28,221 bases of DNA from an uncultured Collinsella sp. (GCA_900752015.1 CAADTZ010000097.1:1-28221), one strand, 5' to 3'; positions 13,525-22,078 are shown, counted from the stretch's first letter. A program made the numbers and translations. Notes: generated from the letters alone by a model not told the origin.

Positions 13525-16206
13525 TTACTCTTTCTCCACAGCGCGCATGATCGCCTTGTAGATCTCCATCAGCGGAATGATCAGGAAGGCAAGGCCCAGG
13601 GCGGCAAGAACGCCCTTGAGCTCAAGCGTCACGGGGCCAAAGAACATCTCGGCAAGCGTCGGCTGCACGGTCACGATAACCGTCAGCACCAGCGCCAGCG
13701 CAGCCGAAGCCCACAGCCACTTGTTCTGCTTCTTCATGGTGAACAGCGACGCACGACGGCTGCGCATATTGAAGCAGTGGAAAATCTCGACCATGTTGAG
13801 CGTGATGAACGCCATCATCACGCCTTCCTCGTCGGCGTTGCCGGCGATCATATCAGCGATGTGAATGTAGCCCATGTCAAAGTACACGCCCACAAAGAAG
13901 CTCGCCAGCACCAGCACGGTGATGATCAGACCCTGGACCACGCAGTCCAGACCCATATGTCCGGCGAAGACACCGTCCTTAGCGTTGCGCGGCTTGCGCT
14001 TCATAATGTCGCCCTCGGCGTCCTCCATGCCCAGCGCGAGCGCGGGGAAACAGTCGGTAACCAGGTTCACCCACAGCAGCTGCACCGGCTGGAAGATGGT
14101 AAAGCCGATGAGCGTGGCGATAAACACCGAGAAGACCTCGGCAAGGTTTGCCGAAAGCAGGAACTGGATGACCTTGCGGATGTTGTCGTAGATGCGACGG
14201 CCCTCTTCGCAGGCACCGATGATGGTGGCGAAGTTGTCATCGGCAAGCACCATGTCGGCGACGTTCTTGGTGACGTCGGTACCGGTGATGCCCATGCCAA
14301 CGCCGATGTCGGCGCGCTTGATGGACGGGGCGTCGTTGACGCCGTCGCCCGTCATGGCCACGATCTGGTCGCGCGACTTCCAAGCCTCGACGATGCGGGT
14401 CTTGTGCTCGGGCTGAACGCGGGCGTACACGCCGTAGTCCTCGATGTGCGCGTCGAGTTCCTCGTCGCTCATGCGGTCGAGGTCGGCGCCCGTGATGGCC
14501 TGGCTGCGATCGGTGACGATACCCAGCTGCTTGGCGATGGCCACGGCGGTGTCGATGTGGTCGCCCGTAATCATGACGGTGCGGATACCGGCATCGTGGG
14601 CCTCGCGGATGGCGTCGGCGACCTCGGGGCGGACCGGGTCAATCATGCCGGACAGGCCGCAGAAGACCAGGTCGTGCTCGAGCGCAGCGGGGCTGCAGTC
14701 GGCCGGGACCTCGGTGTAGGTGCGGCTTGCCAGCGCCAGCACGCGCAGGGCCTCGTCGGCCATGGCCTTGTTGGCGGCCACGAGCTCGGCGCGACGCTCC
14801 TCGGTCAGCGGAACGACCTTGTCGCCCTCGTAGATATGGGTGCACAGGCCGATCACCACGTCGGGCGCGCCCTTGGTGTACTGCTCATACTCGCCGTCCA
14901 GGGTCTCGACGACCACGGACATCATCTTGCGGCCCGAGTCAAACGGGGCCTCGCCCACGCGCGGATGCTCGGCAGTCAGGCCAGTGAGCCCCGCCTTGCC
15001 GGCATCGTTGACGAGCGCACACTCGGTCGGCTCACCCACGGCCTCGCCCAGCTCCTCGTCCCACTGGGCGTCGGAGCACAGAGCCATGCCGGCCAGGAAC
15101 TTCTCCTTAGGCGCAGCGAGCTCGTGCTTGACGACGGTCATCTTGTTCTGGGTGAGGGTACCGGTCTTGTCGGAGCAGATGGTCTGCGTGCAGCCAAGGG
15201 TCTCGACGGCAGAGAGCTTGCGGATAATCGCCTGACGCTTGGCCATCTTGGTCACGCCGAGCGACAGCACGATGGTCACGACGGCAACCAGGCCCTCGGG
15301 GATGGCGGCGACGGCAAGCGAGACAGCGACCATAAAGGTGTCGAGCAGCGCGGTCGGATCGGTGAGAACGTTGCCCACGCCGTGGCGGATGATGTCGACG
15401 CCAAAGATGACGACGCAGATGACGATAACCATGATGGTAAGGATGCGGCTGAGCTCGGCGAGCTTCACCTGCAGCGGCGTGAGCTCTTCCTTGGCCTCGG
15501 CCAGGGCGCCGGCGATCTTGCCCATCTCGGTGTTCATACCGGTGCCGACCACGACGGCGCGACCGCGGCCGTATACCACGGTGGAACCCATGTAGCACAT
15601 GTTCTTGCGGTCGCCGAGCGGCACGTCGTCGGTGCCGGCGGCGAGCTCAATGACGTTGGCATGCTTCTCGACGGGCACGGACTCGCCAGTGAGTGCAGCC
15701 TCTTCGATCTTCATCGTGGCACTCTCGAGCACACGGCAGTCGGCCGGGACGGAGTCGCCCGCCTCGAGCATGATCACATCGCCGGGCACGAGCTCGGCGC
15801 TCGGCAGGTGCACGAGCTTGCCGTCGCGCAGCACCTTGGACTGCGCCGCGCTCATCTCCTGCAGGGCCTCGAGGGCCTCTTCGCTCTTGGCTTCCTGGAC
15901 CACGCCCAGTACCGAGTTGACGATAACGACGAACATGATGATGGCGACGTCGGCAAAGTCGGGCTCGCCCTTGACCATACCCGTGAGCGCGCTGATGACG
16001 GCGGCAACGATCAACATGATGACCATGGGGTCGGCCATCTGCTCAAAGAAACGCTTCCACAGCGGCGTTTTCTCGGCTTCCTCGAGCTTGTTAGGGCCTG
16101 TCTTGGCGAGGCGCGACGACGCCTCGTCGTTGCTCAGGCCGAGGTTCTCATCGACGCCCTGGTCGCTGAGCACCTCCGCCGCGGCGGACAGGTATTCCTT
16201 TTGCAT
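13525..16206 (-). CDS. P-type Ca2+-transporting ATPase (P2A/SERCA-like)
   Basis: 893 residues. Actuator motif LTGES is at about 172-176, M4 AAIPEGL at 300-306, phosphorylation site CSDKTGTLT at 344-352 (Asp346), then KGAPD, MITGD and GDGVNDAP. M5 SANLAE keeps Asn and Glu in the positions used by SERCA, and M6 VNLVTD keeps the Asn and Thr-Asp. The M8 glutamate position of SERCA appears to be Asn (TLNMVE). This supports calcium export, with site II more complete than site I. Manganese or another divalent cation cannot be excluded. An AGGAGGGG site precedes ATG 16206 and lies in a hairpin of the leader. The very long antisense reading frame across this gene is a codon-bias shadow. Confidence 0.9.
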   Translation of the reverse strand: MQKEYLSAAAEVLSDQGVDENLGLSNDEASSRLAKTGPNKLEEAEKTPLWKRFFEQMADPMVIMLIVAAVISALTGMVKGEPDFADVAIIMFVVIVNSVLGVVQEAKSEEALEALQEMSAAQSKVLRDGKLVHLPSAELVPGDVIMLEAGDSVPADCRVLESATMKIEEAALTGESVPVEKHANVIELAAGTDDVPLGDRKNMCYMGSTVVYGRGRAVVVGTGMNTEMGKIAGALAEAKEELTPLQVKLAELSRILTIMVIVICVVIFGVDIIRHGVGNVLTDPTALLDTFMVAVSLAVAAIPEGLVAVVTIVLSLGVTKMAKRQAIIRKLSAVETLGCTQTICSDKTGTLTQNKMTVVKHELAAPKEKFLAGMALCSDAQWDEELGEAVGEPTECALVNDAGKAGLTGLTAEHPRVGEAPFDSGRKMMSVVVETLDGEYEQYTKGAPDVVIGLCTHIYEGDKVVPLTEERRAELVAANKAMADEALRVLALASRTYTEVPADCSPAALEHDLVFCGLSGMIDPVRPEVADAIREAHDAGIRTVMITGDHIDTAVAIAKQLGIVTDRSQAITGADLDRMSDEELDAHIEDYGVYARVQPEHKTRIVEAWKSRDQIVAMTGDGVNDAPSIKRADIGVGMGITGTDVTKNVADMVLADDNFATIIGACEEGRRIYDNIRKVIQFLLSANLAEVFSVFIATLIGFTIFQPVQLLWVNLVTDCFPALALGMEDAEGDIMKRKPRNAKDGVFAGHMGLDCVVQGLIITVLVLASFFVGVYFDMGYIHIADMIAGNADEEGVMMAFITLNMVEIFHCFNMRSRRASLFTMKKQNKWLWASAALALVLTVIVTVQPTLAEMFFGPVTLELKGVLAALGLAFLIIPLMEIYKAIMRAVEKE

Positions 16207-16320
16207 ATAGAGTCCCCTCCTGGGATTCGGGCCACTCAGCAGATTGATGCCCGATCATAATTCCCAGGAGAAGGGCAAGGGCTCATCAAGGCTGCCGTGC
16301 TGAGCGGCAGTTGATAGTGG
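16207..16320 (-). promoter_or_regulatory. Structured 5' leader of the Ca2+ ATPase with a loop-loop contact (candidate cis-regulatory RNA)
   Basis: In the minus-strand RNA, hairpin 1 pairs AUCAA/UUGAU and CUGCCG/CGGCAG (16285-16315) with loop CUCAGCA. Hairpin 2 pairs CUCCUGGGA with UCCCAGGAG (16262-16270 with 16217-16225) and UCGGGC with GCCCGA (16249-16254 with 16227-16232). Its 16-nt loop contains UGCUGAG (16235-16241), perfectly complementary to loop 1. The 3' strand of hairpin 2 includes most of the Shine-Dalgarno AGGAGGGG. The arrangement suggests translational control by a kissing-loop fold. I do not recognise a yybP-ykoY, M-box or NiCo consensus in it. Confidence 0.55.
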
Positions 16321-16324
16321 AGCT

Positions 16325-16354
16325 ATGGTACCCCAAAGCAGCGCGTCTAGCCAA
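16325..16354 (-). promoter_or_regulatory. Putative promoter of the Ca2+ ATPase
   Basis: On the minus strand TTGGCT (16349-16354) and TACCAT (16325-16330) are separated by 18 bp. The predicted start, about 16317, is just before leader hairpin 1. A second TATGAT at 16254-16259 lacks a matching -35. Confidence 0.4.
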
Positions 16355-16538
16355 AACATTCCAATTGGAAACACGGCTCGAGTGCAACGATGCAGACCGT
16401 GTGATGCTCAATATTGATAAAACGTTTTTTCTTCGGCACATCGTCAAACTGAAATATCGCCCAGATAGCAGCGGTCAGAACGGTTGGTAAAGTTTTTGCA
16501 TATACCGTTTTTCCGCAAAAAATGAACTTCTAATTCGG

Positions 16539-16584
16539 CATACGGTCGATTTTTTGGGGTATTCGGTCGCCATTTCGTTATAAT
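16539..16584 (+). promoter_or_regulatory. Putative pyk promoter with direct repeats
   Basis: TATAAT at 16579-16584 is a consensus -10 box; the best -35 is TTGGGG (16554-16559) at a long 19-bp spacing. ATACGGTCG (16540-16548) and ATTCGGTCG (16561-16569) are direct repeats 21 bp apart, or two helical turns, flanking the -35 region. They could bind a regulator. The rest of the gap, 16355-16538, is AT-richer and shows nothing coding. Confidence 0.55.
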
Positions 16585-16647
16585 CATCTCAGTTTTATTT
16601 CTTATGGTTTATCTATCAGCGCAAGACGATGTCAGATGGAGGTCTGA

Positions 16648-18108
16648 ATGTACAAGCGCACCAAGATTGTATGCACCATGGGTCCCGCCTGCGATAGCGA
16701 CGAGACCATCCGCGAGATGATCAAGGCGGGCATGAACGTCGCCCGTTTTAACTTCTCGCACGGATCCTACGACGAGCACCACGGTCGCATCGAGCGCGTC
16801 CGTCGTATTTCCAAGGAGCTCGGTCTGCCCGTCGGCATCCTGCTCGACACCAAGGGCCCCGAGGTCCGCACCGGCCTTCTGGTCGATGGCAAGAAGGTTG
16901 CCGTCAAGACCGGCGATAAGATCGTCGTCACCGCTCAGCCCACGTCCGAGGATTTCCACGGCACCTCTGAGCACATCTCCCTCGACTACCTGGCTCTGCC
17001 CTCCGAGGTCGAGAAGGGCTCCCTTATCCTGATCGACGACGGCCTGGTTGCCCTCGAGGTCGAGTCCGTCGACGGTCAGGACATGACCTGCGTCGTCAAG
17101 AACGACGGCCTGATCGGCGAGCGCAAGGGCGTCAACATGCCCAACGTCAACATCTCGTTGCCCGCCATCACCGAGCGCGATCGTCAGGACATCCTCTTTG
17201 GCCTGACCGAGAACATCGACTACATCGCCGCTTCCTTCATCCGTGACGGCGAGTCCGTCCGCGGCATCCGCGAGCTTTGCCGCGAGAACGGTGGCGAGCA
17301 CGTGACGATCTTCCCGAAGATCGAGTGCGCCCTGGGCGTCGAGAACTTCGACGAGATCCTCGAGGCTTCCGACGGCATCATGGTCGCCCGTGGCGACCTG
17401 GGCATCGAGATCAAGCCCGAGCTCGTTCCGCACATCCAGAAGGAGATCATCGCCAAGTGCAACGCGGCCTACAAGCCCGTTATCACCGCTACGCAGATGC
17501 TCGACTCCATGCAGCAGAACCCGCGCCCGACGCGCGCCGAGGTTGCCGACGTTGCTAACGCCATTTACGACGGCACCGACGCCGTTATGCTGTCCGGCGA
17601 GTCCGCTGCCGGTAAGTACCCGGTCGAGGCCGTCAAGATGCAGGCCAGCATTGCTCTCGAGACCGAGAAGTACCTCCCGGCTCACGCTCCGCTCGAGGTT
17701 CCGGCCGATGCTCACGGCACCCGCGTCGTCAACAACGTTGTGGGTATGTCCGCTGTGAACATGGCTACCACCGTTGGCGCCAAGTGCATCACCGTGCCGA
17801 CGACCACCGGTCGTACCGCTCGCCTGATCTCGCACTTCCGTCCCAACATGCCGATCTGCGCGTTCTCCCGCCATGAGTGGGCCGTCCAGCAAATGATTAT
17901 GTACTGGGGCGTTATCCCGCACCAGGCCGAGATTACCCAGGGCACCGTCAACGGCACGATCGTCAAGGCGATCGAGACCGCTAAGGAGCTCGGCTACGTC
18001 GAGGCCGGCGATCTGACCGTCGCCACCGCCGGCGATCCCCGCATGAGCGTCCAGCTCGAGGACAAGGTCTCCTCGACCAACGTCGCTTACGTCGCTCAGG
18101 TGCGCTAA
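16648..18108 (+). CDS. pyk: Pyruvate kinase
   Basis: 486 residues, close to the usual length of about 470-480. The N-terminus TKIVCTMGPA, then MNVARFNFSHG, then LDTKGPEVRTG are typical. The catalytic lysine is in IFPKIE (Lys224). Metal-binding MVARGDLGIEI and ATQMLDSM follow. The C-terminal regulatory domain includes VPTTTGRTARLIS. The enzyme converts phosphoenolpyruvate and ADP to pyruvate and ATP in the last step of glycolysis. GGAGGT lies 5 nt before ATG 16648. It is monocistronic, between its own promoter and terminator. Very strong third-position C preference suggests high expression. Confidence 0.97.
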   Translation: MYKRTKIVCTMGPACDSDETIREMIKAGMNVARFNFSHGSYDEHHGRIERVRRISKELGLPVGILLDTKGPEVRTGLLVDGKKVAVKTGDKIVVTAQPTSEDFHGTSEHISLDYLALPSEVEKGSLILIDDGLVALEVESVDGQDMTCVVKNDGLIGERKGVNMPNVNISLPAITERDRQDILFGLTENIDYIAASFIRDGESVRGIRELCRENGGEHVTIFPKIECALGVENFDEILEASDGIMVARGDLGIEIKPELVPHIQKEIIAKCNAAYKPVITATQMLDSMQQNPRPTRAEVADVANAIYDGTDAVMLSGESAAGKYPVEAVKMQASIALETEKYLPAHAPLEVPADAHGTRVVNNVVGMSAVNMATTVGAKCITVPTTTGRTARLISHFRPNMPICAFSRHEWAVQQMIMYWGVIPHQAEITQGTVNGTIVKAIETAKELGYVEAGDLTVATAGDPRMSVQLEDKVSSTNVAYVAQVR

Positions 18109-18136
18109 ATCGCACTTGCAAGCACACTTGCATTGC

Positions 18137-18174
18137 AAAGGGCCCGGAAGGCTTTGCCTTCCGGGCCCTTTTTT
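18137..18174 (+). terminator. Rho-independent terminator of pyk
   Basis: AAGGGCCCGGAAGGC and GCCTTCCGGGCCCTT form a perfect 15-bp stem with a TTT loop, followed by TTTT. Confidence 0.95.
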
Positions 18175-18210
18175 AGGACCTACTTCATATGCCGCTTCAT
18201 CGATTTGTGA

Positions 18211-18315
18211 TCAGTCGCGAACCTTTCCGATGCCGAGCGTACCACCGAAGATGCCCTGCGACGGGAGCTGTTGGTCAATTGGGATGAACTGTTCACCGTT
18301 AAGCCGGCCGGCTAG
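18211..18315 (+). pseudogene. Possible remnant of a gene C-terminus
   Basis: After a stop codon at 18208-18210, one frame is open to TAG at 18313. It reads as protein-like (SDAERTTEDALRREL, then VNWDELFTV), but has no ATG/GTG start and no ribosome-binding site. It may be the decayed end of a lost gene after the pyk terminator. The family is not recognised and chance is a real possibility. Confidence 0.2.
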
Positions 18316-19160
18316 CAGCTAGCAATCAGGGGGACTGCGGGAACGCCAGAAGCAGCAACGCGAGTCGCAAATCCCGCCTCGGTCAGCTCGATGACCTCGG
18401 TAAACGTTGCGTCGAAAAACTCCTCGGTTAGCAGGCGGTATGGCGGATGGTTGGGCTCACCGGGGTTTTCGCGTACAATCTCGTGCATGACGCCGATGGT
18501 CTTGAGCACATATTCTTTATGGATGGGATACTGCCCAAAACGCGTCGCAGCGGTATACAGGCGATCGGTCGCACGCGGGATGGAAACAATGCCCAGCGTC
18601 TTGCCAAACCAGTCAAAGTCGCCTTGCTTTTTAATACGGAACTCCTCGCACGGCTTGCCGCCGTGCGCCTCCAGGTACTGATTCACGCGCGTATTCCATA
18701 CGGTATCGGCCACCAGATGCGACCAGACACCAAGTGTCAAATCGAGCAACGACTGTGCCACATCTTCGGACGCAAGCGAGAACTCACAGGCGCCGGGACC
18801 GGCAACCGGCTCGGCATCCTTGTAGCGCTGGGGATAGTGCACGCGGTTCAGCCGCTCGCGTTCCTCGATAATCGAGGTCGCCGCGGCCGGCGCACCGATG
18901 GGCGAACTTTTAAGCAACGGTGCCACATAGGTATCCCAGAACTCATGCTCACGAGGCTTAGGGATGGGCTCAGGCTTGGCAAAGTGCGTAATGCGGTACG
19001 GAATGGGATCGGCGATGCCAGGGACCATATAGCCCACGAAGATATCCGGAACCACGCAGCCAAACAAAAAGGCATTGCGGTCGCGCACGCTATTGGCAAG
19101 CGCACCGGTGCGCTCCAGCAAACGCTCCGTCTGAGCGATATGAATGTTCCAGCTTGGCAT
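18312..19160 (-). CDS. Zinc-dependent phospholipase C-like protein
   Basis: 282 residues from ATG 19160, chosen because GGGGGTGG stands just upstream; an ATG at 19172 is the alternative. The opening MPSWNIHIAQ, then FLFGCVVPDIFVGY, YRITHFA and GVWSHLVADTVWN supply the Trp/His/Asp positions typical of the zinc-dependent PLC family (PF00882). Many bacterial members are cytoplasmic and uncharacterised. No signal peptide is seen, so a secreted phospholipase is unlikely. It follows the nickel transporter genes by 79 nt, but a minus-strand TATAGT (19186-19191) and a small GC-rich hairpin in the gap suggest separate expression. Confidence 0.7.
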   Translation of the reverse strand: MPSWNIHIAQTERLLERTGALANSVRDRNAFLFGCVVPDIFVGYMVPGIADPIPYRITHFAKPEPIPKPREHEFWDTYVAPLLKSSPIGAPAAATSIIEERERLNRVHYPQRYKDAEPVAGPGACEFSLASEDVAQSLLDLTLGVWSHLVADTVWNTRVNQYLEAHGGKPCEEFRIKKQGDFDWFGKTLGIVSIPRATDRLYTAATRFGQYPIHKEYVLKTIGVMHEIVRENPGEPNHPPYRLLTEEFFDATFTEVIELTEAGFATRVAASGVPAVPLIASC

Positions 19161-19239
19161 AGCCACCCCCATAAAAACCTGGATAACTATACCATCACGG
19201 CAAAGCCGCGCGGGCGGCTACGCACGCTCTACGCAGCAA

Positions 19240-20010
19240 CTAGTCCGTAGCACCGCTTTCGGTTCCATACGACGGCGAAGGTGCCTCGACCACATGGTGA
19301 TATCGATCGATATAGATTGCACGGGCACCCAGGCGTCGCACCAAATCCTGGTGATGCGTGCTCATCAAGACCGTCTTACCCGCCGCGACGTAGGCCAGCA
19401 AGAAGTTGACCACGATGTCGCATGAATCCTCGTCGAGTCCATTGGTAGGCTCGTCGAGGACCAAGATATCCGGGTTCATCGACACCACCGCAGCCAGCGC
19501 AACGCGTTTCTTTTGCCCGCCCGAGAGCTGATAGGGAGAGGCATCGGCAAGGTCGACAACCTGAAACAGCCCCATGGCATCGCGCACGCGGCGCTCGAGC
19601 TCGTCTGCCGGCAGCCCCATCTGCGCGGGACCAAAAGCAACTTCCTCGCCCACCGTAGCGCAGAACAGCTGAGCATCGGCATTCTGGAACACAAAACCTA
19701 CGCGCTGATGAAAACGCTGAGCGGCCGCGGAATCCTTTAGAAACGCCGCATCGATCACGTGCCCGTCAAACAGGTATGCCCCTGCGTCCGCGAGCTCAAG
19801 GCCGTTGATAAGGCGCATGATCGTCGTCTTGCCACAACCGTTAGGACCAAGCAGAGCAACGAGTTCACCACGATCCACCTGCAGCGAAACGCCGTCGACC
19901 ACCGTATGACCCGCATAGGAAAACACCACGTCGCGAAACTCGATGAGCGGCGTGGTCTCGGCGCCGGCAGCACCACTCGCGCACATCGCGCCATTTGTAT
20001 CGTTTGCCAA
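19240..20010 (-). CDS. nikO: ECF-type nickel/cobalt transporter ATPase NikO/CbiO
   Basis: 256 residues from TTG 20010, chosen because GGAAGGG stands 7 nt upstream; ATG 20034 is possible but has no such site. ABC motifs are complete: Walker A GPNGCGKTT (55-63), Q-loop FQNADAQLF, signature LSGGQKKRVA, Walker B ILVLDEPTNGLD, and H-loop STHH. It energises metal uptake with NikM and NikQ encoded just upstream. The substrate assignment to nickel rests on the NikR-type operator, not on this protein. Confidence 0.9.
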   Translation of the reverse strand: MANDTNGAMCASGAAGAETTPLIEFRDVVFSYAGHTVVDGVSLQVDRGELVALLGPNGCGKTTIMRLINGLELADAGAYLFDGHVIDAAFLKDSAAAQRFHQRVGFVFQNADAQLFCATVGEEVAFGPAQMGLPADELERRVRDAMGLFQVVDLADASPYQLSGGQKKRVALAAVVSMNPDILVLDEPTNGLDEDSCDIVVNFLLAYVAAGKTVLMSTHHQDLVRRLGARAIYIDRYHHVVEAPSPSYGTESGATD

Positions 20011-20054
20011 AACGTCGCCCTTCCCTATCCACATCGACGGCTCGACCGCCCGCG

Positions 20055-20897
20055 CTACAGCACCGCGCACAACACGGCGAGCAGAACCACAACGGCTGCG
20101 TAAACGGCATCGCGCCAGCCAAACCCGGCGCGCGCGGGAGCCGGATACGCACCGGCAAAGCCGCGGCAAAGCATAGCCTCGTCCATCGCGCGGCTGCATT
20201 CCATCGCCTTGATAAAGGTCATGCCCATGATACCCGCGATCGAATCGGTACGCGAAAATCCCTCAGGCGCACGGCCAACGCTGCGCAGCATGACCGATTC
20301 GCACAGATTGTGCGCCGTGCGACCCAGCACCTCGATGTGCTTGAGCGCCATATCAAACGTAAAGATGACCTCGTCGGGCAGATGTAGCGTCTTGAGCGCC
20401 GCCGACATGCGGCTCCAGGTAAGCGTCCACGAAACGCCCAGCACGAGCGACACGTTAATGAACGTCTTAAGCGCAATTTTGAGCATGGCGCCCGTAGCGG
20501 AAGCGCCCAGCAGCAGGGCAGGCAGCGCCAGAACCACTGCGAGCCCCGTGGCGCCGAGCGCCGGTACAATGGTCGCACGCAGCCCGCGTGCGGGGCGCAC
20601 CGCGACCAGCACCAGCGCGATAGCCGCCATCAACATGAGGTACAGCGGGCTCTGCGTCAGACACACGCATAGAACGCAGACGAACATCCCCACCAGGCGC
20701 ACCGGAGCCGAAACGCAAGAAAGGGCGCGGTCGACCATCGACCCGCCCTCGTGCGCGCCCCCACCCAGGCGAACCCGCTCAAGCAGGCTCGCCAGGTGCA
20801 GGACGTTCTTTTGCATCACACGATGCCGAGCCCCCACGGGCTCGTAACGCTGCTCGACCGCAAGCCAGCTAGGCAGCTCGGCTATTGCCATGAGCAC
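20055..20897 (-). CDS. nikQ: ECF-type nickel/cobalt transporter permease NikQ/CbiQ
   Basis: 280 residues from GTG 20897 (AAGGA 5 nt upstream; ATG 20891 is the alternative), overlapping nikM by 29 nt. Hydrophobic stretches cluster at about 70-140 and at the C-terminus. Between them MALKHIEVLGRTAHNL and MDEAMLCRGF correspond to the CbiQ/EcfT cytoplasmic coupling segment with its Ala-Arg-Gly-type motifs. These helices transmit ATP hydrolysis by NikO to the substrate-binding subunit NikM. Confidence 0.9.
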   Translation of the reverse strand: MLMAIAELPSWLAVEQRYEPVGARHRVMQKNVLHLASLLERVRLGGGAHEGGSMVDRALSCVSAPVRLVGMFVCVLCVCLTQSPLYLMLMAAIALVLVAVRPARGLRATIVPALGATGLAVVLALPALLLGASATGAMLKIALKTFINVSLVLGVSWTLTWSRMSAALKTLHLPDEVIFTFDMALKHIEVLGRTAHNLCESVMLRSVGRAPEGFSRTDSIAGIMGMTFIKAMECSRAMDEAMLCRGFAGAYPAPARAGFGWRDAVYAAVVVLLAVLCAVL

Positions 20898-21954
20898 CGC
20901 TTTCCTTAACCGTCAGCGAGATCAGACGGAATGCGATGGTGAGCACCGCCACGCCAATCACGCCGGACAGGATATACATGGCAGCCTGACCGGCAAAGCC
21001 AAGACCCTGCTCCTCGGAATAGGCCTGCAGGTAATCACCCGTAGGCAGAGCGTCGGCAAAGGTCGGGGTATCAAGGCCGACCGAAGCTTGCAGGCTGTCG
21101 TCACCAACCTCCTGAACGGCGGTCGCGGCGCCCTCGGCGTCCCACTCGCCCCATGCGTCACCTGTGGCAAGCAAGCCGAGCGGCGTAGCCACGACAAGCA
21201 CGGCAACCAAGATGAGCGTGGGGACCAGCGAGGTCTTCTTGGCAGCAGCGCCCTCGGCAGTAAGCTGGCCATCGACGGCCTCGGGCCCGACGATAACGCT
21301 CGGCGCCGTCTTCTTGATAAAGCCGTAGATCGCGGCAGTCGCCACGCCCTCGACCACGCCGGCAACCAGCATATGCGGGATCAACATGGCCGGAATAGCC
21401 ACGGACAGCGGGAAGGGGCAGTACAGCGGAGCGCCCGAAGCGTTGGTGAAGAGCATCGGCTGAATACCAAACTCGATTGCCGCGCACAGGGCTGCCAGGC
21501 ACAGGCCGACCCAACCGCTCACGACGGCAGAAACCGAGGTGCCCCAGCTCTTGTCGTGCAGGCGGCTGTTGAGCGCACGGAACACGATAGCAGCGACAAA
21601 CGGCAGCACAAAGGCCATGTTAAAGCAGTTGGCGCCAAACGACAGAACGCCGCCGTCGCCAAACAGCAGCGCCTGCAGTGCCAGCGCAACCGAGACAGCG
21701 ATAGCCGCGGCCTCGGGGCCTAGCAGCAGCGCAATGAGCGCGCCGCCGACGGCGTGACCTGTGGTGCCGCCGGGCAGCGGCACATTGAACATCATAAGCA
21801 GGAAGGAGAACGCGGCGCAGATGCCCAGGAAAGCCATGTGCTCGCGATCGAGCGTGGCGCGCACTTTCTTGATGCAGTGAACCCAAACGGGCACCATCGC
21901 CACTGCCATGACGGCATCGGTCTGCGGGGACAGATAATTATCTGGAATATGCAT
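20869..21954 (-). CDS. nikM: ECF-type nickel/cobalt uptake component NikM/CbiM with PDGLE domain
   Basis: 361 residues. The N-terminus MHIPDNYLSP is the hallmark of CbiM/NikM: the free N-terminal Met and His2 bind the metal. GTTGHAVGG (63-71) supplies a further conserved His. Several membrane helices follow up to about residue 212. A linker then joins a C-terminal unit with ATPLGLLATGDAWGEW (about 256-271), a PDGLE-type (CbiN/NikN-related) domain with a last helix near 330-350. The fusion replaces a separate small NikN/CbiN subunit. GGGAGGCG precedes ATG 21954. Confidence 0.92.
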   Translation of the reverse strand: MHIPDNYLSPQTDAVMAVAMVPVWVHCIKKVRATLDREHMAFLGICAAFSFLLMMFNVPLPGGTTGHAVGGALIALLLGPEAAAIAVSVALALQALLFGDGGVLSFGANCFNMAFVLPFVAAIVFRALNSRLHDKSWGTSVSAVVSGWVGLCLAALCAAIEFGIQPMLFTNASGAPLYCPFPLSVAIPAMLIPHMLVAGVVEGVATAAIYGFIKKTAPSVIVGPEAVDGQLTAEGAAAKKTSLVPTLILVAVLVVATPLGLLATGDAWGEWDAEGAATAVQEVGDDSLQASVGLDTPTFADALPTGDYLQAYSEEQGLGFAGQAAMYILSGVIGVAVLTIAFRLISLTVKESGAHGNSRAA

Positions 21955-22011
21955 GCACGCCTCCCGGTTATCGGCGCACGGAATTGCAACGCCGTTTGAA
22001 TCACCTTTCCA

Positions 22012-22039
22012 GTGTTACGTAATGTCAGATTCGTAACAC
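22012..22039 (-). promoter_or_regulatory. NikR-type operator of the nikMQO operon
   Basis: A perfect GTGTTAC-N14-GTAACAC inverted repeat; symmetry extends one further base on each side (GTGTTACG/CGTAACAC). This is the spacing and sequence reported by comparative genomics for NikR operators in Desulfovibrio. It lies just downstream of the predicted transcription start, where a bound repressor would block transcription when nickel is plentiful. No nikR gene is in the window. Confidence 0.75.
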
Positions 22040-22049
22040 GACGCGGGCT

Positions 22050-22078
22050 ATCATAGCAAAACGGCGCACTGCCGACAA
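22050..22078 (-). promoter_or_regulatory. Promoter of nikMQO
   Basis: On the minus strand TTGTCG (22073-22078) and TATGAT (22050-22055) are separated by 17 bp. The start would be near 22044, directly before the NikR-type operator. Confidence 0.7.

Noticed and set aside
13501..16260. 919-codon open frame antisense to the P-type ATPase
   Set aside because: It mirrors the codon bias of the real gene, is full of His/Asp/Gly without domain signals, and the sense frame has all P-type ATPase motifs.
16207..16320. yybP-ykoY manganese riboswitch in front of the ATPase
   Set aside because: The hallmark GGGGAGUA-type 5' segment and its partner loop are not present; the fold proposed is different.
16609..18138. 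509-codon open frame antisense to pyruvate kinase
   Set aside because: Low-complexity Asp/Gly/Leu/Val composition typical of antisense frames in GC-rich genes; the sense frame is a complete pyruvate kinase.
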